This document shows, in pieces, positions 35,369-46,200 of a stretch of 64,000 bases of DNA. How positions within the stretch are numbered: the stretch's first letter is position 1; every line of letters starts with the position of its first letter. The notes under the pieces were generated by a model, which had not been told where the DNA came from, did no database searches, and saw nothing but the letters and a program-made list of their open reading frames with translations. Source of the DNA: Afipia sp. (GTDB lineage Bacteria > Pseudomonadota > Alphaproteobacteria > Rhizobiales > Xanthobacteraceae); contig JAFKER010000005.1 of the NCBI GenBank assembly GCA_017308595.1, positions 1-64,000 on the forward strand, written 5' to 3'. Made by a program: the position numbers and the translations under genes.

Positions 35369-37794
35369 ACATCCAGACCCCCGTTGAACCGACCAGCGCC
35401 GAGCGTGCCGAAAAATTGCAGGGCATGGGCTGCAAGCGCAAACGCGTGGAAGACATCCGCTTCACGCAGGGCAAAGGCAACTACGTCGATGACCTCAAGC
35501 TGCCGGGCATGCTGTTCGGCGACTTCGTGCGTTCGTCGCATGCTCATGCACGAATCAAGAGCATCGATACCTCGAAAGCCAAGGCGCTGCCGGGTGTGCT
35601 CGCGGTGCTGACCGCTGCGGATCTTAAGCCGCTGAACCTGCACTACATGCCGACGCTGGCTGGTGACGTGCAGGCGGTGCTGGCCGACGAGAAGGTGCTG
35701 TTCCAGAATCAGGAAATCGCTTTTGTCGTTGCAAGAGATCGCTATATCGCGGCTGATGCGATCGAACTGGTGGAAGTCGAGTACGAACCGCTGCCGGTTC
35801 TGGTCGATCCGTTCAAGGCGATGGATCCGGACGCGCCGCTGCTGCGTGAAGACATCAAGGACAAGATGACCGGCGCGCACGGCGCGCGCAAACATCACAA
35901 CCACATCTTCTTCTGGGACATCGGCGACAAGCAGGGCACCGACGACGTTTTCGCCAAGGCTGACGTCGTGTCCAAGGATATGTTCACCTATCAGCGTGTG
36001 CATCCATCGCCGCTGGAAACCTGCCAGTGCGTCGCCTCGATGGACAAGATCAAGGGCGAATTGACGCTATGGGGCACCTTCCAGGCGCCGCATGTCATCC
36101 GCACCGTGGTGTCGCTGATCTCAGGACTTCCGGAGCATAAGATTCACGTCATCGCGCCGGACATCGGCGGCGGCTTCGGTAACAAGGTCGGCGCTTACTC
36201 CGGTTATGTTTGCGCGGTGGTTGCGTCCATCGTGCTTGGCGTACCGGTGAAGTGGGTCGAGGACCGGATGGAGAATCTCTCCACCACGTCTTTCGCACGC
36301 GATTATCACATGACCACGGAGCTCGCGGCTACCAAGGACGGCAAGCTCCTCGCCATGCGCTGTCATGTGCTGGCCGATCATGGCGCGTTCGATGCTTGCG
36401 CCGATCCGTCGAAATGGCCCGCGGGCTTCATGAACATCTGCACCGGCTCCTATGATATGCCGGTGGCATATCTTTCGGTGGATGGCGTCTACACCAACAA
36501 GGCATCGGGCGGTGTCGCCTATCGCTGTTCGTTCCGGGTGACGGAAGCGGTCTATGCCATCGAGCGCGCCATCGAAACGCTGGCGCAGCGGCTCGGCATG
36601 GATTCGGCTGACCTTCGCATCAAGAACTTCATCCAGCCGGAGCAATTCCCCTACAAGGCTGCGCTTGGCTGGGAATACGACAGCGGCAACTATCCGCTCG
36701 CCATGAAGAAGGCGATGGACACCATCGGCTATCGCCAGCTCCGGGCCGAGCAAAAACAGAAGCAGGAAGCCTTCATGCGCGGCGAGACTCGCGAGATCAT
36801 GGGCATCGGCGTTTCGTTCTTCACCGAGATCGTCGGCGCAGGCCCATCGAAGAATTGCGATATTCTCGGCGTTGCCATGTTCGATTCCGCGGAAATCCGT
36901 ATCCATCCGACCGGCTCGATCATTGCACGCATGGGAACGAAGAGTCAGGGGCAGGGGCATGAAACGACCTATGCCCAGATCATCGCGACCGAACTCGGCA
37001 TTCCCGCCGACGACATCATGATCGAGGAGGGCAATACCGATACTGCGCCGTACGGTCTCGGCACCTACGGCTCGCGCTCGACGCCCACGGCCGGTGCGGC
37101 AACTGCCGTGGCCGCGCGAAAGATCAAGGCCAAGGCGCAGATGATCGCGGCCCACATGCTCGAAGTGCATGAGGGCGATCTGGAATGGGATGTGGATCGT
37201 TTCCGGGTGAAAGGCCTTCCGGAAAAGTTCAAGACCATGAAGGAAATCGCCTGGGCGTCCTACAACAGTCCGCCGCCGAATCTCGAGCCGGGTCTGGAGG
37301 CGGTGAACTATTACGATCCGCCGAACCTGACCTATCCGTTTGGCGCATATTTCTGCGTGATGGACATCGATGTCGATACTGGAGTCGCCAAGACCCGGCG
37401 CTTCTATGCGCTGGACGATTGCGGCACCCGCATCAACCCGATGATCATCGAAGGGCAGGTCCACGGCGGCCTCACCGAAGCCTTCGCTGTCGCGATGGGA
37501 CAGGAGATTCATTACGACGAGCAGGGCAACGTGCTCGGTGCGTCGTTCATGGACTTCTTCCTGCCGACAGCGGTTGAGACGCCAAAGTGGGAGACGGACT
37601 ACACTGTCACCCCGTCGCCGCATCATCCGATCGGCGCCAAGGGCGTCGGCGAAAGTCCGCATGTCGGCGGCGTGCCGTGCTTTTCGAATGCCGTGAACGA
37701 CGCCTATGCATTCCTGAATGCCGGTCATATCCAGATGCCGCACGATGCGTGGCGGCTGTGGAAGGTCGGCGAGCGGCTCGGTCTGCACGTCTAA
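35365..37794 (+). CDS. coxL: CO dehydrogenase large subunit, form I
   Basis: 809 residues, exactly the O. carboxidovorans length. The form I active-site loop AYRCSFR is present; counting codons puts its cysteine at residue 388, the ligand that in the known enzyme carries the copper-sulfur-molybdenum bridge. The catalytic base Glu763 is in [10 protein letters not shown]. Molybdopterin-cytosine-dinucleotide loops ([32 protein letters not shown]) are intact. This is a genuine CO oxidiser rather than a form II-like paralogue. Maturation genes coxDEFG follow directly. Confidence 0.97.
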   Translation: MNIQTPVEPTSAERAEKLQGMGCKRKRVEDIRFTQGKGNYVDDLKLPGMLFGDFVRSSHAHARIKSIDTSKAKALPGVLAVLTAADLKPLNLHYMPTLAGDVQAVLADEKVLFQNQEIAFVVARDRYIAADAIELVEVEYEPLPVLVDPFKAMDPDAPLLREDIKDKMTGAHGARKHHNHIFFWDIGDKQGTDDVFAKADVVSKDMFTYQRVHPSPLETCQCVASMDKIKGELTLWGTFQAPHVIRTVVSLISGLPEHKIHVIAPDIGGGFGNKVGAYSGYVCAVVASIVLGVPVKWVEDRMENLSTTSFARDYHMTTELAATKDGKLLAMRCHVLADHGAFDACADPSKWPAGFMNICTGSYDMPVAYLSVDGVYTNKASGGVAYRCSFRVTEAVYAIERAIETLAQRLGMDSADLRIKNFIQPEQFPYKAALGWEYDSGNYPLAMKKAMDTIGYRQLRAEQKQKQEAFMRGETREIMGIGVSFFTEIVGAGPSKNCDILGVAMFDSAEIRIHPTGSIIARMGTKSQGQGHETTYAQIIATELGIPADDIMIEEGNTDTAPYGLGTYGSRSTPTAGAATAVAARKIKAKAQMIAAHMLEVHEGDLEWDVDRFRVKGLPEKFKTMKEIAWASYNSPPPNLEPGLEAVNYYDPPNLTYPFGAYFCVMDIDVDTGVAKTRRFYALDDCGTRINPMIIEGQVHGGLTEAFAVAMGQEIHYDEQGNVLGASFMDFFLPTAVETPKWETDYTVTPSPHHPIGAKGVGESPHVGGVPCFSNAVNDAYAFLNAGHIQMPHDAWRLWKVGERLGLHV

Positions 37795-37837
37795 CAGGTG
37801 CGGCCGCCCTCGAAGACGGGCGGCATGGAAATCGCTC

Positions 37838-38725
37838 ATGCGTGATCATGCTGAACGAGACAGGATTGCCGAGCGGCTGGCCCTTGCAGGCTATATTCCC
37901 GATCGCGATCTTGCGACTGCCGTCTGGCTGATGGAAAGCCTGTCACGCCCGCTGTTGCTGGAAGGCGAAGCGGGTGTCGGCAAGACCGAAGTCGCGCTGA
38001 CGCTGGCACGGGCGAATGACACCCGGCTCATTCGCCTGCAGTGCTATGAAGGCCTCGACCAGAACGCCGCACTCTATGAGTGGAACTATCAGCGGCAACT
38101 GCTCGCGATCAAGGCACGGGAAAGTCACGCCGATGCCGCGGATGTCATTGAAGACCACATCTTTTCTGAAAAGTTTTTGCTGGAACGCCCTCTTCTGGCG
38201 GCGATCCGTCAGCCCAAGTCACCCGTCCTGCTGATTGACGAGGTCGACCGGGCGGACGAGGAATTCGAGGCTTTTCTGCTCGAACTGCTCTCGGCCTATC
38301 AGGTGTCGATCCCCGAACTCGGCACCATCCGCGCCACGACAATTCCACAGGTGGTCCTGACGTCGAACGGCACGCGCGAACTGTCCGACGCGCTGCGACG
38401 CCGCTGCCTTTATCATTACGTCGACTTTCCCGACGTGGAGCGCGAGGCGCGCATCATCACCGCGCGGATGCCGGTTATCGATGTAGCGTTGGCGTTGCAG
38501 ATCGCCCGTATGGTTGAGGCCATCCGCAAGGAAAATCTGCGCAAGAGCCCGGGCGTCGCGGAGACGCTCGATTGGGCGGCAGCGCTGGCCGGGCTAGGCA
38601 TCGACGATCTGCGCGCGGAGCCCGAAGCGGTATTCGAGACCATGATGTGTCTGATCAAGACAGCCGAGGACAAATCGCGCATGACACGCGAAGTGTCGGA
38701 CCGGTTGCTGGGCAAGGTGGCCTGA
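37838..38725 (+). CDS. coxD: CoxD, MoxR-type AAA+ ATPase for cluster maturation
   Basis: 295 residues; the ATG at 37838 gives the O. carboxidovorans CoxD length. Walker A GEAGVGKTE, Walker B VLLIDEVDRAD, sensor VVLTSNGTRELSDAL and arginine-finger region RRRC are all present. CoxD is known to be needed for posttranslational insertion of sulfur and copper at the Mo site. It works with the von Willebrand A protein CoxE, whose gene starts one base after its stop. Confidence 0.93.
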   Translation: MRDHAERDRIAERLALAGYIPDRDLATAVWLMESLSRPLLLEGEAGVGKTEVALTLARANDTRLIRLQCYEGLDQNAALYEWNYQRQLLAIKARESHADAADVIEDHIFSEKFLLERPLLAAIRQPKSPVLLIDEVDRADEEFEAFLLELLSAYQVSIPELGTIRATTIPQVVLTSNGTRELSDALRRRCLYHYVDFPDVEREARIITARMPVIDVALALQIARMVEAIRKENLRKSPGVAETLDWAAALAGLGIDDLRAEPEAVFETMMCLIKTAEDKSRMTREVSDRLLGKVA

Positions 38726-38726
38726 C

Positions 38727-39932
38727 ATGGCAAGCGCCGCAGCCATTCGCGAGACAAGCGCTGCACCAGCCGGCGCGGGCGCGCGCCGCAAGCTCGGCGA
38801 TTTCGTCCGTGTGCTGCGCGACAATGGATTCATTGCGGGATTGGCTGAGATCAGCGATGCGCTCACCGTGCTGAACAGCCCTGCATCCCTGACGCCGTCA
38901 CGTCTGCGTCCGGCGCTGCGAGCGTTGTTTTGCAGCAACAAGGCGGACTGGGAGAAATTCGGAGAGATTTTCGACGCGTTCTGGCTCGGACGCGGCATGA
39001 AATCCGCAACGCGTATTTCCGGCGTGTTGCAGAAGAATCCACCGGGCATGGACAGTTCGAAGAGCGGCGACCGGCCCGGCAATCCCGATGGTGCGCCGGA
39101 TCATGTGCAGCGGCGGCGTGGTGTCGATGGTGAGAGCGACGACAATGCACCTGGCCTGCGCGAAGGCGCATCGCGGTCGGATTCGCTGGCCAAGGCTGAT
39201 TTCCGTCATCTCGCCAATCCGGATGATCTTGCCGAGGCGCATGCGGTTGCGGCAAGACTCGCAAAGGCCATGCGCATACGCCTCACTCGCCGCGAGCAGG
39301 CCCGCAGCCGCGGACGGCATATCGATCTGCGCCGCACCATTCACAAGAGCATCGCCCATGGCGGCACGCCGATGGAACTGGTCTGGCGGCAGCGCAAGCA
39401 CAAGCCGCTGCGGCTGGTCGTGCTGCTGGATGCGTCAGGCTCCATGAGCATGTATTCCGCTGTGTTCCTGCGCTTCATGCACGGCATTCTCGACAATTTC
39501 CGCGAGGCTGAGGCCTTCGTGTTCCACACGCGTCTCGTTCACATTTCACCTGCGCTGCGTGAACGTGACGCCACGCGTGCGGTGGAGCGCATGTCCTTGC
39601 TCGCGCAGGGCGTCGGCGGTGGCACGCGGATCGGTGAATCGCTTGCGACCTTCAATCGCTGGCATGCAAGGCGCGCTATCCATTCGCGCACTTGCGTGAT
39701 GATTGTTTCCGATGGTTACGATACTGGCTCGGCAGAACAACTGGGTTGTGAAATGGCGGCGCTGCATCGGCGTTGCCGCCGCATCGCCTGGCTCAATCCG
39801 ATGATCGGTTGGCGCGACTATGCGCCGGAGGCGGCGGGCATGAAGGCGGCGCTCCCCCATGTCGATCTGTTCGCGCCGGCGCACAATCTTGAAAGCCTGC
39901 AGGCTCTCGAACCTTATCTGGCGAGGATTTGA
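38727..39932 (+). CDS. coxE: CoxE, von Willebrand factor A-domain maturation protein
   Basis: 401 residues. A basic, helical N-terminal half, then a VWA domain with the metal-ion-dependent adhesion motif DASGSMS in LVVLLDASGSMSMYS and a later VSDGYDTGS. It is thought to partner CoxD in assembling the copper-molybdenum site, as MoxR/VWA pairs do. Tightly packed between coxD and coxF. Confidence 0.93.
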   Translation: MASAAAIRETSAAPAGAGARRKLGDFVRVLRDNGFIAGLAEISDALTVLNSPASLTPSRLRPALRALFCSNKADWEKFGEIFDAFWLGRGMKSATRISGVLQKNPPGMDSSKSGDRPGNPDGAPDHVQRRRGVDGESDDNAPGLREGASRSDSLAKADFRHLANPDDLAEAHAVAARLAKAMRIRLTRREQARSRGRHIDLRRTIHKSIAHGGTPMELVWRQRKHKPLRLVVLLDASGSMSMYSAVFLRFMHGILDNFREAEAFVFHTRLVHISPALRERDATRAVERMSLLAQGVGGGTRIGESLATFNRWHARRAIHSRTCVMIVSDGYDTGSAEQLGCEMAALHRRCRRIAWLNPMIGWRDYAPEAAGMKAALPHVDLFAPAHNLESLQALEPYLARI

Positions 39933-39935
39933 GCC

Positions 39936-40781
39936 ATGACACTCGCTCCTGATGTCCTCGATCTTGTGAATGACATGAAGGTCCGCGGTGAGCCGTTCGC
40001 GCTGGCGACGGTGGTGCGGACGGTGTCGCTCACGGCAGCCAAGGCTGGCGCGAAGGCTGTCATCCTCAGCGACGGCACCATAACCGCGGGCTGGATCGGC
40101 GGTGGCTGCGCACGGGCCAATGTGCTGAAAGCTGCGCGGCAATCGCTGTCGGACGGTCAGCCGCGTCTGATCAGCGTGCAGCCGAAGGATGTGCTGGAGG
40201 AACACGGCCTGAAAGCAGGTGAGGCGCATGAGGGCGTGCTCTACGCCAACAACATGTGCCCGAGCCACGGCACGATGGATATTTTTGTCGAGCCGATCCT
40301 GCCGCGCCCGCAGCTTTACATTTGCGGCGCATCGCCGGTGGCGGTCGCGATTGCAGCGATCGCGCCGCGCATGGGTTTCTTCGTCTCGGTCTGCGCGCCT
40401 GTCTCCGATCATGGGCTGTTCGGCGATGCAGATCGGTTGATTGACGGCTACGAGATTCCGGCTGACAGCGGCCTCGGCCGCTATGTCATCGTTTCCACGC
40501 AGGGACGCGGTGACACCGCAGCGCTGAAGGCGGCACTGGCCACACCGTCAGCCTATGTGGCGTTCGTCGGTTCGCGCAAGAAAGCCGCCGTGCTGAAGGA
40601 CGAACTGGCCGCGGCGGGCGTCTCGCCATCTGAACTGGAAGCACTGCGCGCACCGGCCGGACTCGATCTTGGGGCCATTACGACTGAGGAAATTGCACTC
40701 TCGATCGTCGCGGAGATGGTCGAAGTGCGTCGCCGTGGCCAGCGGCGGCCGGACGATCAGAAAGAAGAAGGACGCACCTGA
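39936..40781 (+). CDS. coxF: CoxF, XdhC-like maturation factor
   Basis: 281 residues. N-terminal XdhC/CoxI domain (FALATVVRTVSLTAAKAGAK; GWIGGGCARANV) and a C-terminal Rossmann-like half (LYICGASPVAVAIAAIAPRM; VIVSTQGRGDTAALKAAL). XdhC proteins bind the molybdenum cofactor and assist its sulfuration before insertion. One-base overlap with coxG. Confidence 0.92.
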   Translation: MTLAPDVLDLVNDMKVRGEPFALATVVRTVSLTAAKAGAKAVILSDGTITAGWIGGGCARANVLKAARQSLSDGQPRLISVQPKDVLEEHGLKAGEAHEGVLYANNMCPSHGTMDIFVEPILPRPQLYICGASPVAVAIAAIAPRMGFFVSVCAPVSDHGLFGDADRLIDGYEIPADSGLGRYVIVSTQGRGDTAALKAALATPSAYVAFVGSRKKAAVLKDELAAAGVSPSELEALRAPAGLDLGAITTEEIALSIVAEMVEVRRRGQRRPDDQKEEGRT

Positions 40782-41401
40782 TGGATATGAACGGTTCACA
40801 GCGCATCGAAGCTTCGCGCGAAAAAGTTTATGCGGCACTCAACGACGTTGAGGTACTACGGCAATGTATTCCGGGCTGCGAGTCCATCGAGAAGACGTCC
40901 GACAATGAGATGAATGCTAAGGTCACGTTGCGGGTCGGCCCGGTGAAGGCGTCGTTCACGGGAAAGGTGCTTCTCTCCGATCTCGACCCGCCGAACGGCT
41001 ACACCATCACCGGTGAGGGGGCGGGCGGCATGGCCGGATTTGCAAAGGGCAGCGCTGCGGTGAATCTTGAAGTCGACGGGAGTGCCACGATCCTTCATTA
41101 CACGGTAAAGGCGGATGTCGGCGGCAAACTGGCGCAGCTTGGCGGCCGTCTGATCGACGCCACGGCGACAAAACTTGCGGGGGAGTTCTTCGAGAAGTTC
41201 GGCAGCATTGTCGGTGGGCCATTGGCGGCGGCTTCCGAAGCGGAGCCTGCGGCGAAACAGGGCTGGCTTGGCAAGATTGCCGGTGCCCTCAGCGTCATTG
41301 CTTTCGCCCTTATGGTCAGTGGCTATTGGTGCTGCATTGGTGGACACGTCCATAAGCTAAACGATCCGCTAATGAGTTCGATATGCTCCTCCCAAACCTG
41401 A
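40781..41401 (+). CDS. coxG: CoxG, SRPBCC-domain membrane-recruitment protein
   Basis: 206 residues. The CO dehydrogenase subunit G (SRPBCC fold) occupies ~1-150 (GCESIEKTSDNEMNAKVTLR; GAGGMAGFAKGSAAVNLEVD). A linker and one hydrophobic helix near the C-terminus (IAGALSVIAFALMVSGYWCC) follow. CoxG is associated with anchoring the enzyme at the cytoplasmic membrane and handing electrons to quinone. coxH, coxI and coxK, which follow in O. carboxidovorans, are absent: iron-uptake regulators come next. Confidence 0.92.
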   Translation: MDMNGSQRIEASREKVYAALNDVEVLRQCIPGCESIEKTSDNEMNAKVTLRVGPVKASFTGKVLLSDLDPPNGYTITGEGAGGMAGFAKGSAAVNLEVDGSATILHYTVKADVGGKLAQLGGRLIDATATKLAGEFFEKFGSIVGGPLAAASEAEPAAKQGWLGKIAGALSVIAFALMVSGYWCCIGGHVHKLNDPLMSSICSSQT

Positions 41402-41577
41402 TTGGCGACTGGAACGCAACACGTTGTGGATCGAGCTAAGCTCCTCGCGGCTAAGTGGCCGTGGCGCAGGAGAGCATGTCAGCGCAGCTTAGAGCAAATG
41501 TAAGCCGTCGAGATTGTGCGACGATCATTCTGCTTATATTCGAAAGGGGAAGGCTGGAGCCGGGTTCGGTACGGACG

Positions 41578-42075
41578 ATGTGGGACGTGCAACAATTGTT
41601 TCGCCGCTACAATGGCGATCTGAAGCGCTATCTGCGCCGACGCGGCGCCTCCGCCGAGACAGCTGCGGACCTCACGCAGGAAACTTTTCTCCGGCTGCTG
41701 ACGGCATCGCCGATTAGTCCTGTCGATAATGTGCAAGCCTATATCTTCCGTACGGCCAGCAACCTTTCGATTGATCTGGCCCGGCGGCAGCGGCTATTGC
41801 CTTTTCTTGAGAATGGCGAAGAGGTGCTGGATCACCTCGTGGATGAGGCGCCTTCAGCCGAGCGCGTGGTGATGTCACGGCAGGAACTCTCAGTGCTGCA
41901 GGCCGCGCTCAATCAGGTGCCGCAGACACCGCGCAGCGTTTTCCTGTTGCGGCTGGACGGCCGCACCTTTGAGGACATCGGCCGCTCTGTCGGCATCCCG
42001 ACCCAGACCGCCTTCAGCCAGATGGTCAGGGTGATGATGCATTTGAGGGCCGCTCTCGATCGGGCCCGGAAATAA
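41578..42075 (+). CDS. FecI-like ECF sigma factor
   Basis: About 165 residues from ATG 41578, the usual FecI length; an upstream start at 41455 is possible but adds an unrelated stretch. Sigma region 2 (RGASAETAADLTQETFLRLL; AYIFRTASNLSIDLARRQ) and region 4 (LDGRTFEDIGRSVGIPTQTA). It is followed by a FecR-type anti-sigma gene and a TonB receptor with a signalling domain, the standard surface-signalling trio for iron or heme uptake. Confidence 0.88.
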   Translation: MWDVQQLFRRYNGDLKRYLRRRGASAETAADLTQETFLRLLTASPISPVDNVQAYIFRTASNLSIDLARRQRLLPFLENGEEVLDHLVDEAPSAERVVMSRQELSVLQAALNQVPQTPRSVFLLRLDGRTFEDIGRSVGIPTQTAFSQMVRVMMHLRAALDRARK

Positions 42076-42088
42076 TTTTGAGAATTAA

Positions 42089-42107
42089 TTTCTGATCTTC
42101 TCAGAAA
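42089..42107. promoter_or_regulatory. Perfect inverted repeat between fecI-like and fecR-like genes
   Basis: TTTCTGA-TCTTC-TCAGAAA, seven pairs, in an AT-rich 70-base gap. Its TTTCTGA/TCAGAAA arms could be an iron-responsive operator or an RNA hairpin; I cannot tell which. Confidence 0.4.
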
Positions 42108-42147
42108 TCTCGCACTTTAGATCGTCTCCAGATAATGAGGGCCATCT

Positions 42148-43146
42148 GTGTCGGGCGGAACTGAGCCGTCCATGGAAGGGTTGCGAGCTGTGGGTGATCA
42201 CTCCGAGTGGACCGACGAGCCGGGTAAGGAGTTGGACTCGGTCTCGCGCGAAGCTGTGACATGGTTCGCCGCTATGCATGCGGACGAGGTCACGGCCTCG
42301 ACCCGTTCGGCTTTTCGCGCCTGGTTGCGCCGCGATGTTCGCCATCAGGCGGCCTATGCGGATATTGAGCGGATTTGGTCCGCAGCCTCAGACTTGCCTG
42401 CGGTCAAGTCACATCGCTGGGCGACGGGTTTGGCGTTGACGCGCCGCGCGCTGGGGAAGGCTGCACTTGCTGCTGTAGTTGGTGGAAGTGGCTTGCTTGC
42501 CTATCAGCAATATTTTATCGGCGATTATCGCACTGGTGCAGGCGAGCGCCGGTCCGTGCGGCTGCCGGACAACTCGAATGTGGAACTGGCGGGCGCGACG
42601 GTGCTGTCGCTCGATTTCAGCCCCCAGCTTCGTCTTGTGACCCTGCACCGGGGTGAAGCGTTTTTCTCCACCGCGCAGGATAAGTCTCGCCCGTTTGTGG
42701 TCGATGCGGGTGCAGGCCGCACCATGGCGTCAGGCGCAGCTTTCAATATCGACTATGTTGCGGACGACGATGTGCATGTGACTGTGCTGGAGAATGCGGC
42801 CGATATTCGCCTTGGCACTGCGGATGTTCGCGCGGCAGCGGGGCGGCAGGTCAACTACAGCAACAAGACCATCGGTGCTCCGAACGCTGTGGATCCTGCA
42901 GAGGCACTGGCGTGGCGTGAGGGGCGTCTGGTTTTTGTCTCGGTGCCGTTCGGGCGGGTGGTTACGTCTCTCAATCGTTGGCGCAGCGGCAAATTCGTGA
43001 TCGTCAGTCCGTCGCTCATGGAACGGTCAGTGACGCTGATCGTCGATCTCAATACGATCGATGATGTTCCAGATGTCCTTCGCGACAGCCTTCCCGTTCG
43101 TCTTGTGAACGTCACGCCCTACGTGACGTTCATCATGGCGGCATGA
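42148..43146 (+). CDS. FecR-like anti-sigma regulator
   Basis: 332 residues from GTG 42148 (ATG 42172 also possible). A cytoplasmic N-terminal DUF4880-type helical domain (AVTWFAAMHADEVTASTRSA; WLRRDVRHQAAYADIERIW), one membrane helix (~105-122), and a periplasmic FecR domain (GERRSVRLPDNSNVELAGAT; VTLHRGEAFFSTAQDKSRPF). It transmits the occupied-receptor signal to the sigma factor encoded upstream. Confidence 0.9.
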   Translation: MSGGTEPSMEGLRAVGDHSEWTDEPGKELDSVSREAVTWFAAMHADEVTASTRSAFRAWLRRDVRHQAAYADIERIWSAASDLPAVKSHRWATGLALTRRALGKAALAAVVGGSGLLAYQQYFIGDYRTGAGERRSVRLPDNSNVELAGATVLSLDFSPQLRLVTLHRGEAFFSTAQDKSRPFVVDAGAGRTMASGAAFNIDYVADDDVHVTVLENAADIRLGTADVRAAAGRQVNYSNKTIGAPNAVDPAEALAWREGRLVFVSVPFGRVVTSLNRWRSGKFVIVSPSLMERSVTLIVDLNTIDDVPDVLRDSLPVRLVNVTPYVTFIMAA

Positions 43147-43246
43147 TCGTCAAAAAATTACGAAACGATTCATAAAACGCGAAAGACCCTTCGTCTGATC
43201 CAGTAGGGCAGGTCGAACTGTGACTGCCTTTCTCTGGAGGGCGATT

Positions 43247-46200
43247 GTGCTTTTGAACAATTCTCAAAGAGCGATGCGGCTTGCTCTGCTGCTGGGATCG
43301 ACATCGATTGCAGGTGTCTGCACTCATCCATCGCAAGCATTTGCGCAATCTCCCGCGCCTGCGAGTGTAGGCGCCGCTCGCACGATCACCTTTGCGATTC
43401 CGCCGCAACCTTTGTCGAGTGCGATTGTTGCATTCTCCCGCGCCGCTGGCGTGAGTGTCGCATTCGATGGCGCGGTTCCGCGCGAGATGAACACCAAAGG
43501 TGTTTCAGGAGCGATGACGCCGAACGCTGCGTTGTATCGCCTGTTGGGTGGAACAGGTCTTTCCGCGCGGTTCAACAGCGCATCCAGTATCACACTGTAT
43601 CGGCCGGACAGTGCGGGCGCAGTTGGGCCAGTGCCGGATGGCACCACTCTTCTCGACACGCTCGATGTGTCGGGTGCAGGTGTGAAACCTGAGATCCAGC
43701 CGTATCAGACACCGGGTGCAACCAGTTACATCTCGCAGGAAACCATTGATCGCTTTCGTGGCTCCAGCCCTGCGGATATTTTCCGCGGAACGCCGGGTGT
43801 CATGTCTGGCGAAGCGCGCAATGGCGGCGGCGGTATCGACGTCAATATCCGCGGCATGCAGGGCATGGGCCGCGTTGCGGTGACGATCGATGGCGCCGAG
43901 AATGGCTTGACCGTCTATCAGGGCTATCAGGGTATTTCGAACCGCACGTTTGTCGACCCTGATCTGCTTTCCGGCGTCGATATCCGGAAGGGCTCGGATG
44001 CCGGCTCGCGCGGCATTGCGGGTGCAGTCGCGATGCGCACGCTGAGCGCCGACGATGTGGTGAAGCCCGGCGAAAACTGGGGCGTATGGGTCAAGAGCGG
44101 TTTCGGCACAAACACAACAACGCCGCGTCCAGGTGACCGCGGCGGTTACAACTGGCCGATGCCATATCTCAGCGATCCTCAGCCCTATCCGGTCCCGACA
44201 GCTCCTGCCGCGGGTCTTGATCGTCCGGGTTGGCTCGATCCGACCAGCGGTTCGTTCAGCACAGTCGCAGCGGTGAAAGAGCAGAACTACGATCTGCTTT
44301 GGGGTTACGCGTTCCGCAAACAGGGCAATTACTTTGCCGGCAAGAATGGGCCGGGAGCCCAGGTGCTCGATACAGGTCCCCAGCCCTACTGCTACTCAAG
44401 TGGCTATTGTCCGTTTCCGCTCGGAGATCCGTACTCCTATGCGCACGTTTACAAAAACACGGGTCTGACGAATTACCGGACTGGTGAGCAAGTTCTCAAC
44501 ACACAGCTGCAAACCGAATCGTATCTCGCCAAGGCCACCATTCGCGACGACAACGGTCAAAGTCTTCAGGTCGGGTATACGGGATACCGCAGCAAGGCTG
44601 GCGACGTTATCGCATCGCTGTTTTCAAGCGTGCAAAGCCAGGCCACGCAGCAGGCGCAGGAAGATACGACAAAGCTCGACACTGGAACGCTTCGCTATCG
44701 CTGGAATCCCGGCGACAACGATCTTGTCGATCTGCGAGCCAATTTCTGGCTGACCAAGCTCAATCTTCGGACTCCGCCGCGCACGAGTATTCCGGGGAAC
44801 GTCAAGCCCGAAGATTTCGGCCTCCCGTATGACTACCTTCCGGGCAACGACAGCACGATGTGGGGCGGCGACGTCACCAACAAATCGCATTTCGGACTTG
44901 AACAGTTCGGTTCGATCGATGTGACTTACGGCATGTCCTACCTCAACGAGGCGACCAAGCCGATCCCGTTCACCGACCAGTTGAACCTCGGCATTCCGTC
45001 GAGAAATGGTAATCGCGAGGAGGTCGCCGGTTTCGGCAAGGTGGCCTATAAGCCTGTCGAATGGCTGACGCTGAATGGCGGTTTGCGTTACTCTCACTAT
45101 TCGTCGCAGGACCGCAGCGTCATCGCTAATGCGGCGCAGGTCAATCAGACGCCCTCGCGCGGAGATGGTGGTTACAGTCCGTCCGCCGGCGTTGTGCTGG
45201 AGCCCATCAAGGGAACGCAACTCTACGTGAACTATTCCAGCGCCCTGCGTATGCCAACGCTCTTTGAATCGGTCGCAGCTTACAGCCTGATCCCCAATTC
45301 CAATCTTCGTCCTGAACGTTCGAATAATTGGGAAGCCGGTATCAATGTCATCAAGGATGACGTCTTCTCCTCGAAGGACAAGGCGATGTTGAAGTTTGGA
45401 TACTTCAACTGGAACGTGAAAGACTATGCCGCCCGCATAAGCCGGACGTTCGTCGATCCGACCTATGGCTATAGCTACACTGGGCTGCAGGTCTTTAATA
45501 TCGATCGCGCACGTTTCGAGGGCCTGGAATTCTCAGGCCGTTACGAGAACAACGGGTTCACAGCGGAATTGGCGGCGAACTACTACCTGAATGTCGAGTT
45601 CTGCCTCACCTCGAATTCTTGCATGGGCTCGACGCTGTCGGGTGACTATGCGGCCAATCAGGTCCCGCCGGCCTATTCGGCAAATCTGACCGTATCGCAG
45701 AAGTTGCTCAATGATGATCTCACGGTTGGTGGACGTGTCAGCTACACCGGTCCTCGTTCCATCGGGCACGGCGCCATACAATACGGTGCAGCAGCAATCA
45801 TCGCGCCGATTTTCTGGAATCCCTATCTGCTGTTCGATGTATTCACAGAATACAAGCTGTCGAAGGACATCACATTCTGGGCAACGATCGAGAACCTGAC
45901 GGATCATTATTACGTCGATCCGCTGAGTTTGGTGCAGCAACCGGGTCCAGGGCGCACCGCCCGCGTCGGTCTCACCGGCAAGTTCGGTGGCAATGATCCC
46001 GTGTCTCAGCTCTCGATGGCGCGTATTTTTGGCTCATCGTCGACCGTCGCGAACTGGGGCGGATTTTATGCAGGCGTGAACACGACTTACAATTTTGCGG
46101 AGTTCCGCGGACAGATGACGGCGGCGAGCGGCGCTATCGCTGGTCGGGAGACGCCGAACATGGACGTCAAAGCGCTCTCCTTCGGCATTCACGCCGGTTA

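Noticed and set aside
36121-37839. 572-codon reverse-strand frame opposite coxL
   Set aside because: Antisense to a fully conserved coxL; third-position GC bias keeps the complement open. No homology recognised in its translation.
43155-43200. ECF-type promoter before the TonB receptor (CGTCT at 43192)
   Set aside because: A CGTC -10-like element is present but no -35 element sits at a proper distance, so I could not support it as a feature.
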